Notes under the pieces: generated by a model
The model's database searches: none
What the model was told of the DNA's origin: nothing
What the model saw: the letters and a program-made list of their open reading frames with translations, nothing else
Translations under genes and position numbers: made by a program
Assembly (NCBI RefSeq): GCF_009707515.1
Contig: NZ_WLYI01000010.1
Span: forward strand, 1 to 64,000
Source: Pseudomonas karstica
GTDB lineage: Bacteria; Pseudomonadota; Gammaproteobacteria; Pseudomonadales; Pseudomonadaceae
DNA length: 64,000 nt
Reading direction: 5' to 3'
Part shown: positions 52,316 through 60,925 of the stretch, piece after piece
Numbering within the stretch: the stretch's first letter is position 1
Layout: each line of letters begins with the position of its first letter

Positions 52316-53436
52316 GCACCTCTGACTACAAAGTCGGCCTGCTGTTTTCCGAGAGCAGCCTGACCGCTGCCTCGGAGACCACCCAGGCCAATGCTACTCA
52401 TCTGGCAATCGCCGAGGTCAACAGCGCCGGAGGCATCCATGGCCGGCCGCTGGTGCCGGTCGACGGCCACCCCGGCGGGGACCCAGCGGACTACCGTGAC
52501 AGCGCCGTGCGCCTGTGTGACGAGCATCAGGTGCAGGTGCTGTTTGGCACGCATATGTCGAGTACCCGCAAGCTGGTGCTGCCGGTGGTGGAAAGCCGAC
52601 GCCGGCTGTTGTTCTACCCGACCCTCTACGAAGGGTTTGAATACTCGCCCTATTGCTTCTACACCGGCTCCGCGCCAAATCAGAACTCAGTGCAACTGGC
52701 GCGCTATGTGCTGGAGCATTTCGGCAACCGGGTGCTGTTCGTCGGCGGCTCGTACGTGTACCCCTTCGAGTCCAACCGCATCATGCGCGAGCTATTCGAG
52801 CAGGCCGGCGGCGAAGTGGTGGATGAGATCTACCTGCCATTCCACGCGACCGCCGAGGACTTCGAACGGGTTATGCAACGGACGCGCGACACCGCACCCG
52901 ATGCGATCTACTCGACCATCGTCGGCAGCGATATTCCGGCTCTGCACCAGGCGTATAGGCACGCTGGATTCGACCCGACGCGCATGCCCATCGTCAGCCT
53001 CGCCACCAACGAAGTCGACGTGCTGCGCATGACCGATGAGGAAGCCGAGGGGCACGTCTCGGCGGCGCCCTGGTTCTCGACCTTGCAAACGCCCGCCAGC
53101 CAGGCCTTTGTCGCGCGTTATCGCGCGCGCTTCGGTGACGAAGCGCCGCTGACGGCGGGGGCCGAGGCGGCCTACTTCCAGGTGCATCTGTTCGCTGAAG
53201 CGGCTCGGCGCTCGGATGGCCCATCCATCGAAGCATTGCGCCATGCACTCGCCGGCGCACAGTTCGAGGCACCCCAGGGCCGCGTGCAGGTCGACCCGGA
53301 CACCCAGCACACCTGGCTCTGGCCACGCATCGCCCGCCTCGACCGCCAGCGCCGTTTCGAGTTGGTGGTGCAAAGCGAGCAGCCGGTGAAACCCAGCCCC
53401 TATATGGTCGACTACCAACTGGACGTGCAGCCATGA
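52312..53436 (+). CDS. amiC: AmiC-type amide-sensing protein
   Basis: 374 residues without a signal peptide, so cytoplasmic. It has the periplasmic-binding fold and matches AmiC through GLLFSESSLTAASETTQANA, HMSSTRKLVLPVVESRRRLL, YPTLYEGFEYSPYCFYTGSA, PNQNSVQLARYVLEHFGNRV and LFVGGSYVYPFESNRIMREL. AmiC binds the amide and releases AmiR. It overlaps the amidase stop (ATGA) and is 16 nt before amiR. Start 52312. Confidence 0.92.
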   Translation: MSTSDYKVGLLFSESSLTAASETTQANATHLAIAEVNSAGGIHGRPLVPVDGHPGGDPADYRDSAVRLCDEHQVQVLFGTHMSSTRKLVLPVVESRRRLLFYPTLYEGFEYSPYCFYTGSAPNQNSVQLARYVLEHFGNRVLFVGGSYVYPFESNRIMRELFEQAGGEVVDEIYLPFHATAEDFERVMQRTRDTAPDAIYSTIVGSDIPALHQAYRHAGFDPTRMPIVSLATNEVDVLRMTDEEAEGHVSAAPWFSTLQTPASQAFVARYRARFGDEAPLTAGAEAAYFQVHLFAEAARRSDGPSIEALRHALAGAQFEAPQGRVQVDPDTQHTWLWPRIARLDRQRRFELVVQSEQPVKPSPYMVDYQLDVQP

Positions 53437-53452
53437 ACAGCGGGAGTGCGAG

Positions 53453-54055
53453 ATGACCAACGCACCGTCACTGTTGCGCGAGCTCAAGGGCCTGCGGGTG
53501 CTGGTCATTCACCCGGTGGATGGCGAAGCGCGCGTGGTGCTGGACCAGCTGCAGCGTATTGGCTGTATCGTCGAGCAATGCTGGCCGGTGCCTGTGCACT
53601 TGCCGGCGCACACCGATGTGGTGTTGCTTGCCGTGGAACTCAGCCAGCGCCTGAATACCCAGGTGCTGGTCGAGGGCCTGAGCGAGCAGGCGCCGCCGAT
53701 CATCGCCGTGGTGGGTTATGAAAACCCCTCGATGCTGCAACTGGTGCTGGAAACCCAGCCGGCCGCAGTGATCGAACGTCCGCTGCGGCCCTTCGGCCTG
53801 TTGACCCAGTTGCTGATGGCCCGTGCCGCTTGGCGCGCGCGTATCGACATGCTGGCGCAACTGCGCAAATTGCAAACCCGGCAACCGGCAGTTACCAAGA
53901 TATCCATGGCCAAGGCCCTGTTGATGGCCCGCCATCGCATCGGTGAAAACGACGCCCACCGCCGCCTGCAACGAGACGCCATGGCCAGCCGCACCAGCAT
54001 GGAGGCGGTCGCCCAAGACATCATTGATGCCGGCCTGCCCCCTCAACCTGAATAA
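53453..54055 (+). CDS. amiR: AmiR-type transcription antiterminator (ANTAR)
   Basis: 200 residues. An N-terminal pseudo-receiver domain (LKGLRVLVIHPVDGEARVVL ... PPIIAVVGYENPS) lacks the phospho-acceptor Asp pattern, and the C-terminal coiled coil plus ANTAR domain is MAKALLMARHRIGENDAHRR, RDAMASRTSMEAVAQDIID. It would bind hairpins in the leader (46072-46087) and let RNA polymerase through when AmiC releases it. The order amiC-amiR is as in P. aeruginosa. Confidence 0.92.
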   Translation: MTNAPSLLRELKGLRVLVIHPVDGEARVVLDQLQRIGCIVEQCWPVPVHLPAHTDVVLLAVELSQRLNTQVLVEGLSEQAPPIIAVVGYENPSMLQLVLETQPAAVIERPLRPFGLLTQLLMARAAWRARIDMLAQLRKLQTRQPAVTKISMAKALLMARHRIGENDAHRRLQRDAMASRTSMEAVAQDIIDAGLPPQPE

Positions 54056-54068
54056 GCAGAGGATATTC

Positions 54069-55220
54069 ATGCAAGCTTTCAATTTCAGCACTACCGCCCA
54101 CCTGATCTGCGCCAGCGGCGCCGCCCAACAACTGGCCGAGCATTGCGCCGCACGAGGTGCGCGCAACGTGCTGCTGATAACCGACGCGGGCATCCTGCGC
54201 CACAACCTGCTCGACTCGGTGCTGCCCGGCTTCGCGGCAGCGGGGATCAACCTGCAGGTTTTCAGTGACGTCCTCGCCGACCCAGCCGAGGAACTGGTGC
54301 TTGCTGCCACTGCACAGGCGCGGGCGATGGCCGCCGACTTGATCGTCGGCTTCGGTGGCGGCAGCTCCATGGACACCGCCAAGCTGGTCGCCTACCTGGC
54401 CCACCCCGAACAACGCCAGGACCTGAGCGATATCTACGGCGTCAACCAGGCCAGCGGTGCGCGCCTGCCGCTGATCCAGGTACCGACCACGGCCGGCACC
54501 GGCTCGGAAGTCACGCCGATCTCCATCGTGACCACCGCCACCGGCAAGTCCGGCGTGGTGTCCCAGCAGTTGCTACCGGACCTGGCCATTCTTGACGCGC
54601 AGTTGACGGTCGGCCTGCCCGGTCCGGTCACCGCCGCGACGGGCATCGACGCGATGGTCCATGCCATCGAGGCCTACACCAGCAAGCTGCGCAAAAACCC
54701 GATCTCCGACCTGCTGGCCCGTGAAGCCCTGCGTCTGCTGAGTGCCAACCTTGAGCAAGCGGTGCGTGAGCCGCTGGACCTTGAAGCACGCCAGGCCATG
54801 CTGCTGGGCGCGTGCCTGGCCGGCCAAGCGTTTGCCAACGCACCGGTGGCCGCGGTGCATGCACTGGCGTACCCGTTGGGCACCACGTTCCACCTGCCCC
54901 ATGGGCTGTCCAACGCGCTGGTGCTCAACCAGGTGTTGGCGTTCAACCTATCCCACGCGCGTGCGCTCTATGCCGAACTCGCCCCTTGTGTGCTGGGTGA
55001 GCGGCTGGTGCCTGGCGATGCGGCGGCGCAGTTCCTTTCGGAGATGCAACGGGTGCATGCCGCCGTCGGGTTGCCTTTGCGCTTGAGAGACGCTGGGGTC
55101 ACCCTGGAAAGCCTGCCGGAGCTGGCCCGCAATGCAATGCAGCAGCAGCGACTACTGGTTAATAATCCGCGCACAGTCCTTGAGGATGATGCCTTGGCGA
55201 TTTATACAGCGGCGTATTGA
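54069..55220 (+). CDS. Iron-containing alcohol dehydrogenase (group III)
   Basis: 383 residues. NAD-binding GFGGGSSMDTAKLVAYLAH and TTAGTGSEVTPISIVTT; metal-binding region GIDAMVHAIEAYTS and HALAYPLGTTFHLPHGLSNA contain the His ligands. Start ATG 54069 follows AGAGGA 6 nt upstream and lies 13 nt after amiR, so it belongs to the operon. It could reduce or oxidise an alcohol or aldehyde linked to the amide substrate. Maleylacetate reductase is a less likely alternative. It ends before a bidirectional terminator. Confidence 0.9.
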   Translation: MQAFNFSTTAHLICASGAAQQLAEHCAARGARNVLLITDAGILRHNLLDSVLPGFAAAGINLQVFSDVLADPAEELVLAATAQARAMAADLIVGFGGGSSMDTAKLVAYLAHPEQRQDLSDIYGVNQASGARLPLIQVPTTAGTGSEVTPISIVTTATGKSGVVSQQLLPDLAILDAQLTVGLPGPVTAATGIDAMVHAIEAYTSKLRKNPISDLLAREALRLLSANLEQAVREPLDLEARQAMLLGACLAGQAFANAPVAAVHALAYPLGTTFHLPHGLSNALVLNQVLAFNLSHARALYAELAPCVLGERLVPGDAAAQFLSEMQRVHAAVGLPLRLRDAGVTLESLPELARNAMQQQRLLVNNPRTVLEDDALAIYTAAY

Positions 55221-55299
55221 TATCAGGGTGAACGCATTTACATACAAGCCGCGCCGAGCAGGTTGCGGCCATAGCAACAGTAGCTGACGCCATGCACCC

Positions 55300-55336
55300 A
55301 AAAATGTCCACATCCGCACGGAACGTGGACATTTTT
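55300..55336. terminator. Bidirectional rho-independent terminator
   Basis: AAAAATGTCCAC (from 55300) pairs with GTGGACATTTTT (55325-55336), 12-bp stem and about 12-nt loop, between two convergent genes. Both directions give a T run. Confidence 0.9.
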
Positions 55337-55344
55337 ATCAAGCT

Positions 55345-55863
55345 TTACTGCTTAGCGTGTTTCACCTGTACTTCTGGCATGGCCGAAGAATGGTGGTTGA
55401 GAATCTTCCATTGCCCCCCGACCTGCTCGTAGACGAAGGTGTAGCGTGCCTGCACGTGACGGATCTTGCCGTCCGCCTCGGTCAGGGTGAACGTGTACAC
55501 ACCACTGTCCATCGCCACGTTGCTGCCCAACTGGCGGATCTCGCGGTAGTTGATCTGCCCAACAGGCTTGAGCGCCATGAAGTGATCAAAGTAGTCTTTG
55601 ATCTGCGCTGGCGTAGTGCGTACCTGGTTGGACACGGTTGGCTGCAACACGGCGCCCGGCGCATACAGGTCGACCACTTTTTGGACGTTACCGGCCTGCA
55701 ACGTGCTGTTCCAACGGTCAAACAAACCGGCAATCTCTCGGTCTTTCACATTCGCAGGCGCTTGCGCAGTGTCACGGTAGACATAGGGTGCCGTCTCGGC
55801 AGCCTGAACAAACGGTGCGCTCAAGGCGAAAATCAGGGCGATCGATGCAGTTTTGAATTTCAT
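55345..55863 (-). CDS. Secreted SnoaL/DUF4440-type (SgcJ/EcaC-like) protein
   Basis: 172 residues with a signal peptide (MKFKTASIALIFALSAPFVQ, then AAE). The NTF2-like domain reads LFDRWNSTLQAGNVQKVVDL, YAPGAVLQPT, QIKDYFDHFMALKP and TFVYEQVGGQWKILNHHSSA, as in CaMKII-association-domain-like proteins. Function unknown; the fold is used for ligand binding and oligomerisation. It converges on the amide operon over the terminator at 55300-55336. Confidence 0.82.
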   Translation of the reverse strand: MKFKTASIALIFALSAPFVQAAETAPYVYRDTAQAPANVKDREIAGLFDRWNSTLQAGNVQKVVDLYAPGAVLQPTVSNQVRTTPAQIKDYFDHFMALKPVGQINYREIRQLGSNVAMDSGVYTFTLTEADGKIRHVQARYTFVYEQVGGQWKILNHHSSAMPEVQVKHAKQ

Positions 55864-56031
55864 TGCGATACTCCAGTGGTGTTCGTTGAGCCCACTTTGC
55901 CAACCTGCCGGCTACCCGACATCGGCCAACCGGAGTCATTTGCCTATGCCATTTGGCAGATGGCGCTCGACATGCCCGGCAAGGTTTAATTAGCCCCTGC
56001 GCCCACAGGCCTGTAGCACCGGAGCTGAAGC

Positions 56032-57216
56032 ATGCAAAACCCACCCCACGACCCTGGTAGTGCCTTGGCCATCCGCGCTCACTATCGCCAATCGGAGAGC
56101 CGTTCAGCGCGCCTGCGGCTGTTGGTCGATACCGGCCAGGAGTTGACCCAACTAACCCCGGATGCCATGCGCGAACGCGTGCTGGCGCGGGCATGCGCCT
56201 TCCTTGCGATGGACCATGGGGTGCTGCTGGAATGGGACAACGAGGGCGGCATCAGTACCACCGCCCGGCATGGCCCTCCTGCTCGACTGCTCAGCCTGGT
56301 TGCTGTCGTCGACCGCAGCTTGAAAGCGCCGTGCTGGCAAGAGCTTGCAGCGGATGGCCTGCCCAGTATGTTGCAGGTACCGTTGCGCGGCAGCGACGGC
56401 GCTGCCTTTGGCGCTCTGCTCCTGGCCAACAGTGTGTTGCTGCGCGCGCCGGATAATGATGACAGCGAATCACTGCAGTTGCTCGCCACGCTGCTGGCCG
56501 CGCACCTTGAGAATGATCGGTTATTGAAGGCGCTCTTGACGCGAGATCGCACGCTGTCGGACTTGGTCAATCGGCTGTTTCGCGCACAGGAAGACGAACG
56601 CAAACGCGTAGCCTACGACCTTCACGATGGCCTGGCTCAGACCCTCGCTGGGTTGCATCAGCGCCTGCAAGGTTTTGCCGGCCGCTGCCCGACGCTGCCA
56701 GACACACTGGCAGCAGACTTGCAGGCAATTCTGACCCTGGCCCAGCACTCTGTGGGTGAGGGCCGACAGCTGATTGCAGGCCTGCGACCAACGGTGCTGG
56801 ATGATTTCGGCTTATCCAAAGCGCTCGACAAAGAGGCCGATCGCCTGCGTGAAGCTGGAATCAGCGTGCAGTGGATCACGCGCAGCGAGGCGCGGTTGCC
56901 CAGCCAGGTGGAAATCGCCTTGTTCAGGATTGGCCAGGAGGCGATCAACAATATCCTCAAGCATGCGCAGGCCAGCCAAGTCCAACTGACACTGGAACTG
57001 CATGACGGCCAGGCCTCACTTCGAGTGCAAGACAATGGTAAAGGCTTCTGCGCAGGCCAGATGCTCGACGCACATGATGTTCAGCATTTGGGCCTTGCCA
57101 CCATGCACGAACGCGCCAGCCTGCTCGGCGGCCGCTTCACCTGCGTCAGCGTGATCGACGGCGGCACACAACTGCACGCCCGCGTGCCTGTCTACCTTGA
57201 GGGAGCTTCTCAATGA
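56032..57216 (+). CDS. Histidine kinase with GAF-like domain (NarX/DegS type)
   Basis: 394 residues, no membrane segment. A GAF-like sensor (about 20-180) is followed by a HisKA_3 dimerisation domain with RAQEDERKRVAYDLHDGLAQ (His in YDLHDGLAQTL) and an ATPase domain (FRIGQEAINNILKHAQASQV, N-box; LRVQDNGKGF, G1; HLGLATMHERASLLGG). It overlaps the response regulator start (ATGA). Cytoplasmic, so it senses an internal or redox signal, or a partner such as the hybrid kinase at 57863. Confidence 0.9.
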   Translation: MQNPPHDPGSALAIRAHYRQSESRSARLRLLVDTGQELTQLTPDAMRERVLARACAFLAMDHGVLLEWDNEGGISTTARHGPPARLLSLVAVVDRSLKAPCWQELAADGLPSMLQVPLRGSDGAAFGALLLANSVLLRAPDNDDSESLQLLATLLAAHLENDRLLKALLTRDRTLSDLVNRLFRAQEDERKRVAYDLHDGLAQTLAGLHQRLQGFAGRCPTLPDTLAADLQAILTLAQHSVGEGRQLIAGLRPTVLDDFGLSKALDKEADRLREAGISVQWITRSEARLPSQVEIALFRIGQEAINNILKHAQASQVQLTLELHDGQASLRVQDNGKGFCAGQMLDAHDVQHLGLATMHERASLLGGRFTCVSVIDGGTQLHARVPVYLEGASQ

Positions 57217-57866
57217 GCCACGTCTTGCGTCTGGTGCTGGCGGACGATCATGAAGTCACGCGCACCGGTTTCGTCGCCCTGCTGGCCGGTCACCCGCAAT
57301 TCGACGTGGTCGGCCAAGCCCGCGATGGCCAGCAAGCGGTGGAACTGTGCGAACAGTTGCTGCCGGATATCGTCATCCTCGATATCCGGATGCCGGTGCT
57401 CAATGGCCTGGGGGCTGCACGCCTGCTGCAACAGCGCCTGCCGGCCCTAAAAGTAGTTATTTTCACCATGGACGACAGCCCCGATCATCTGGAAGCGGCC
57501 ATGAATGCTGGCGCAGTGGGCTACCTGCTCAAAGACGCCAGCCGTGATGAGGTGATCGATGCGTTGCAACGGGTAGCGGCCGGTGAAGAAGCCCTCAATA
57601 GTGCAGTCAGCGCCCGACTGTTGCGACGCATGACCGAGCGCAACGCAAGCGGCGCTGTCCCGACTGAAAACCTCACCCCACGGGAGCGCCAGGTGCTCGC
57701 ACTGGTGGCAAACGGCATGAGCAACCGCGAAATCGGGGAAAACCTGGGGATTACCACCGGCACGGCCAAGGCTCACGTTGAACGGGTCATCGGCAAGCTC
57801 GGTGCGGCCGATCGAACCCAAGCCGCCGTCCGTGGTATCGCGCTAGGCCTGGTGACGCAATCATGA
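57213..57866 (+). CDS. NarL/LuxR-type response regulator
   Basis: 217 residues. Receiver domain with acidic pair Asp11-Asp12, phospho-acceptor Asp57 (IVILDIRMPVLNG) and Lys in YLLKDASRDE; C-terminal LuxR HTH (ENLTPRERQVLALVANGMSN, REIGENLGITTGTAKAHVER). Cognate partner of the preceding kinase by overlap. It overlaps the hybrid kinase start (ATGA). Confidence 0.92.
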   Translation: MSHVLRLVLADDHEVTRTGFVALLAGHPQFDVVGQARDGQQAVELCEQLLPDIVILDIRMPVLNGLGAARLLQQRLPALKVVIFTMDDSPDHLEAAMNAGAVGYLLKDASRDEVIDALQRVAAGEEALNSAVSARLLRRMTERNASGAVPTENLTPRERQVLALVANGMSNREIGENLGITTGTAKAHVERVIGKLGAADRTQAAVRGIALGLVTQS

Positions 57867-60190
57867 ACGTGTTCTACGCCAGGCGTTGGGCTGACCTACC
57901 CTTGCGCGGCAAGGCGCTGGTGGTGATTTCCTTGCCGCTGGTGGTGCTGTTGTTGTCCCTGGTGCTGATCTACACCACCGAACGGCAGACCGCTCGCGCG
58001 GAAGAGGACGTGCGCAGGGTACTGCGGGTGCAAGGTGACATCCAGGCCGTGCACACCCTGCTCGCCGAAGCAGCCGCCAGCGTGCGCGGTTACCTGCTGA
58101 CACGCAGTGAGGATTTCCTGCCGGGATACTTGAACGCCAAGCCCCAGATTGAATCAGCCCTGCGCCGGCTCGACAGCAACGTGCGCGATCAGCGAGTGCG
58201 TGAGCAACTGACGGCCATCAGGCCGCTGATCAACAACAAAATCGATGGACTGGAGGACATGCTTGGCGACCCGACGACGAGCCCTGAGTCGATTACCAAC
58301 ATCTTGGTCAGCAACAAACACATCCTTGATGAGTTGCGTCGACACATCAGCGCCATGCTCACGCTCGAGGACTCGTTGCTGGCCGAGCGCACGGCCGCGG
58401 CATCAGAGACTCGCCAACGGTTGTTACTGTCCACCTGGCTGGCCGCCATCTGCGGACTATTTGGTGCAATCGTCGCGGTGCTGTTTCTGTCCAAGGGCAT
58501 TGTTGCACGGGTGCAGAACGTCCAAGGCAATGCGCAACGCCTGGCCCTCGGCCAACCCTTGCGGCCACAGCCACCGGAAAAAGACGAGATTGGTCAACTG
58601 GGCACGCGCCTGGTGGAAGCCGGGGCACTGCTGGCCGAGCGCGAACGCGCGTTGCGCGAAAACGAGGAGCGCCTGCGGCTGATCATCGATGGGGTTAAGG
58701 ACTACGGGATTTTCGCCCTCGATACGGCGGGTCACGTTACCAGTTGGAACGCTGGCGCCGAACGGATCAAGGGCTACACCGAACAGGAAATCATCGGCCA
58801 GCATTTCTCAGTGTTCTACCTGCCGCAAGAGTGCCCACAACACCCTGATATGGCACTGAGCGAGGCCACCCGCAACGGCCATTATATGGAAGAAGGCTGG
58901 CGCTGCCGCCAGGACGGCACGCGCTTCTGGGCCAGTGTTGTGATTACCGCGCAGTACGACGGCACCGGCGCCCTGCGCGGCTTTTCGAAAATCACACGCG
59001 ACATTACCGACCGCCGTGCGGCCGAAATTGCCTTGAGCACAGCCCGCGAGGAAGCCGAACGCGCCAGCCGCGCCAAAAGCGAGTTCCTGTCGCGCATGAG
59101 CCACGAACTGCGTACCCCACTCAACTCTATCCTGGGCTTTGCACAACTGCTGGACATGGACTCGCCTGCGGGGCAAAAGGCGCAGGTCGGTCACATCCTG
59201 CGCGCAGGCCAACACCTGCTGACGCTGATCAACGAAGTCCTGGACATTGCCAAGATCGAAGCCGGACGACTGCCGTTGAACATCGAGCCAATTGCCTTGG
59301 CCATCGCGCTGCAAGAAGCACTGTCGCTGGTGTCCCCCATGGCCACCGATGCAGGCATCCAATTGACGCCGCTGCCAACGCTGGCCGCTGACATCGGGAT
59401 CGTCGCTGATCGACAGCGCCTGACCCAAGTGCTGTTGAATCTGCTGTCAAATGCCATCAAGTACAACCGCCCTCAAGGCCAGGTGAGTATTGAGGTCGAG
59501 GTGGAGCAGCAGCGAATCACCGTGTCGGTCTGCGATACCGGCAACGGCATTGCGGCGGATCACTTGGGTCAACTGTTCAAGCCATTTGAGCGACTGGACG
59601 CCGATCCGAACGTCGAAGGCAGCGGTCTTGGCCTGGCGCTAAGTAAAAGCCTGCTGGAAATGATGAAGGGCAGCCTGACGGTGCAGAGCCAATCCGGCTC
59701 AGGTTCCAGATTCACGCTGGAGCTGCCATTCGTGCGCTTGCTGGAGTCCCCCAGCCTCTGCGCAGCAGTCATCCACACCCGATCGTTAGCCCCCGCCCTC
59801 GCCGCCCCCGAAATTCAGGGCAACGTATTGTGCATTGAAGACAACCTCTCCAGCCTGGCGCTGATCGAGACTTTACTGCAGCGCAGGCCGGGGATAAAAC
59901 TGCTCTCGAGCATGCAAGGCCAACTGGGGCTGGACCTGGCAGCACAGCACGCACCACAGCTGATTCTGCTGGATGTTTCACTGCCCGACGTCGACGGGTT
60001 GAACGTGCTGCAGCGCTTGCGCCGATCTGCGATCACTCAAAATACACCGGTGCTGATGATTACCGCCGACGCCAGCGACCTCACCCGCCTGACCTTGCAA
60101 GAAGCCGGAGCGACGGCCGTATTGACTAAGCCAATCAACGTCCCCGCGTTTCTCGCCCACCTCGACAAATACTTTCCGGAGCCTGTGTGA
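57863..60190 (+). CDS. Hybrid sensor histidine kinase (CHASE3-HAMP-PAS-HK-REC)
   Basis: 775 residues. Membrane segment near 15-38, CHASE3-like periplasmic domain (VRGYLLTRSEDFLPGYLN), second membrane segment near 195-215, HAMP-like region, PAS domain (VKDYGIFALDTAGHVTSWNA, AERIKGYTEQEIIGQHFS), HisKA with His414 in SRMSHELRTPLNSILGFAQL, HATPase_c (NLLSNAIKYNRPQGQVSIEV, LGLALSKSLLEM) and a receiver with Asp704 (LILLDVSLPDVDGL). It overlaps both neighbours. Confidence 0.92.
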   Translation: MNVFYARRWADLPLRGKALVVISLPLVVLLLSLVLIYTTERQTARAEEDVRRVLRVQGDIQAVHTLLAEAAASVRGYLLTRSEDFLPGYLNAKPQIESALRRLDSNVRDQRVREQLTAIRPLINNKIDGLEDMLGDPTTSPESITNILVSNKHILDELRRHISAMLTLEDSLLAERTAAASETRQRLLLSTWLAAICGLFGAIVAVLFLSKGIVARVQNVQGNAQRLALGQPLRPQPPEKDEIGQLGTRLVEAGALLAERERALRENEERLRLIIDGVKDYGIFALDTAGHVTSWNAGAERIKGYTEQEIIGQHFSVFYLPQECPQHPDMALSEATRNGHYMEEGWRCRQDGTRFWASVVITAQYDGTGALRGFSKITRDITDRRAAEIALSTAREEAERASRAKSEFLSRMSHELRTPLNSILGFAQLLDMDSPAGQKAQVGHILRAGQHLLTLINEVLDIAKIEAGRLPLNIEPIALAIALQEALSLVSPMATDAGIQLTPLPTLAADIGIVADRQRLTQVLLNLLSNAIKYNRPQGQVSIEVEVEQQRITVSVCDTGNGIAADHLGQLFKPFERLDADPNVEGSGLGLALSKSLLEMMKGSLTVQSQSGSGSRFTLELPFVRLLESPSLCAAVIHTRSLAPALAAPEIQGNVLCIEDNLSSLALIETLLQRRPGIKLLSSMQGQLGLDLAAQHAPQLILLDVSLPDVDGLNVLQRLRRSAITQNTPVLMITADASDLTRLTLQEAGATAVLTKPINVPAFLAHLDKYFPEPV

Positions 60191-60696
60191 ACATCGACCT
60201 GCGCATTTTGATCATCGACGATCAACGCCCGAATCTGGACCTGGTGGAGCAGTTGCTTGCGCGCGAAGGTTTGACCAACGTCTTGAGCAGCACGCAGCCC
60301 CTGCGCACCCTGGATCTATTCAACAGCTTCGAGCCGGATCTGGTCATTCTCGATTTGCACATGCCGGAGTTCGACGGGTTTGCGGTGCTGGAGCAACTCA
60401 ACCGGCGCATTCCCAGCGGCGAATACCTGCCGGTCCTCGTGCTCACCGCCGATGCCACCCGAGATACGCGTCTGCGCGCCCTGGCACTGGGAGCCAAGGA
60501 CTTCATCAGCAAACCCCTGGATGCACTGGAAACCATGTTGCGGGTGTGGAACCTGCTGGAAACCCGCGCGCTTTACAAGACCTTGCGTACGCTGGTGCCA
60601 GCAGATCAGATCGATCTCCTGCAAAGGCGGCATGACGCAGACCTCCCAATGGTTTCACCCACTGGAAAAGGTGTTCTACCGCCCTGTTCTGGATAG
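60187..60696 (+). CDS. Single-domain response regulator, shortened C-terminus
   Basis: 169 residues from a GTG start overlapping the hybrid kinase stop. Receiver domain with Asp11-Asp12, phospho-acceptor Asp56 (LVILDLHMPEFDGF) and Lys in KDFISKPLDAL. In RpfG-like relatives the receiver is followed by an HD-GYP domain; here only a linker-like helix (LRVWNLLETRALYKTLRTLV) and an unrelated tail (LPMVSPTGKGVLPPCSG) remain. Either a stand-alone receiver for the hybrid kinase or a truncated HD-GYP regulator. Confidence 0.85.
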   Translation: MNIDLRILIIDDQRPNLDLVEQLLAREGLTNVLSSTQPLRTLDLFNSFEPDLVILDLHMPEFDGFAVLEQLNRRIPSGEYLPVLVLTADATRDTRLRALALGAKDFISKPLDALETMLRVWNLLETRALYKTLRTLVPADQIDLLQRRHDADLPMVSPTGKGVLPPCSG

Positions 60697-60743
60697 TCTC
60701 TGAACAAGGACAGGTTAACGATTCGACCACAGCGAGTGTGGTG

Positions 60744-60850
60744 TTAGCGCAGCAGGTCTATGTTTTCGTCGATTCGGCCTTGAATGGTACTCAGGGTATC
60801 TTGGGTGATATCCATCTGGTGGTAACCGCCCGCCAAACAGATGGCACCAC
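60744..60850 (-). pseudogene. Possible C-terminal scrap of an unidentified gene
   Basis: A minus-strand frame reads CLAGGYHQMDITQDTLSTIQ and GRIDENIDLLR before a stop at 60744-60746. It has coding-like composition but no start and no family that I recognise. It could be the lost end of a gene. Confidence 0.2.
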
Positions 60851-60925
60851 CAGAGGAAATCGCAATTGCCGCCCCTTACCTGCTCGGGCCTGACGCAGGG
60901 TGGTTCAAAATATCTGTCCGCTTGA

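Noticed and set aside
53468..54382. 304-codon minus-strand open frame
   Set aside because: Antisense of amiR and the alcohol dehydrogenase start; no recognisable domain.
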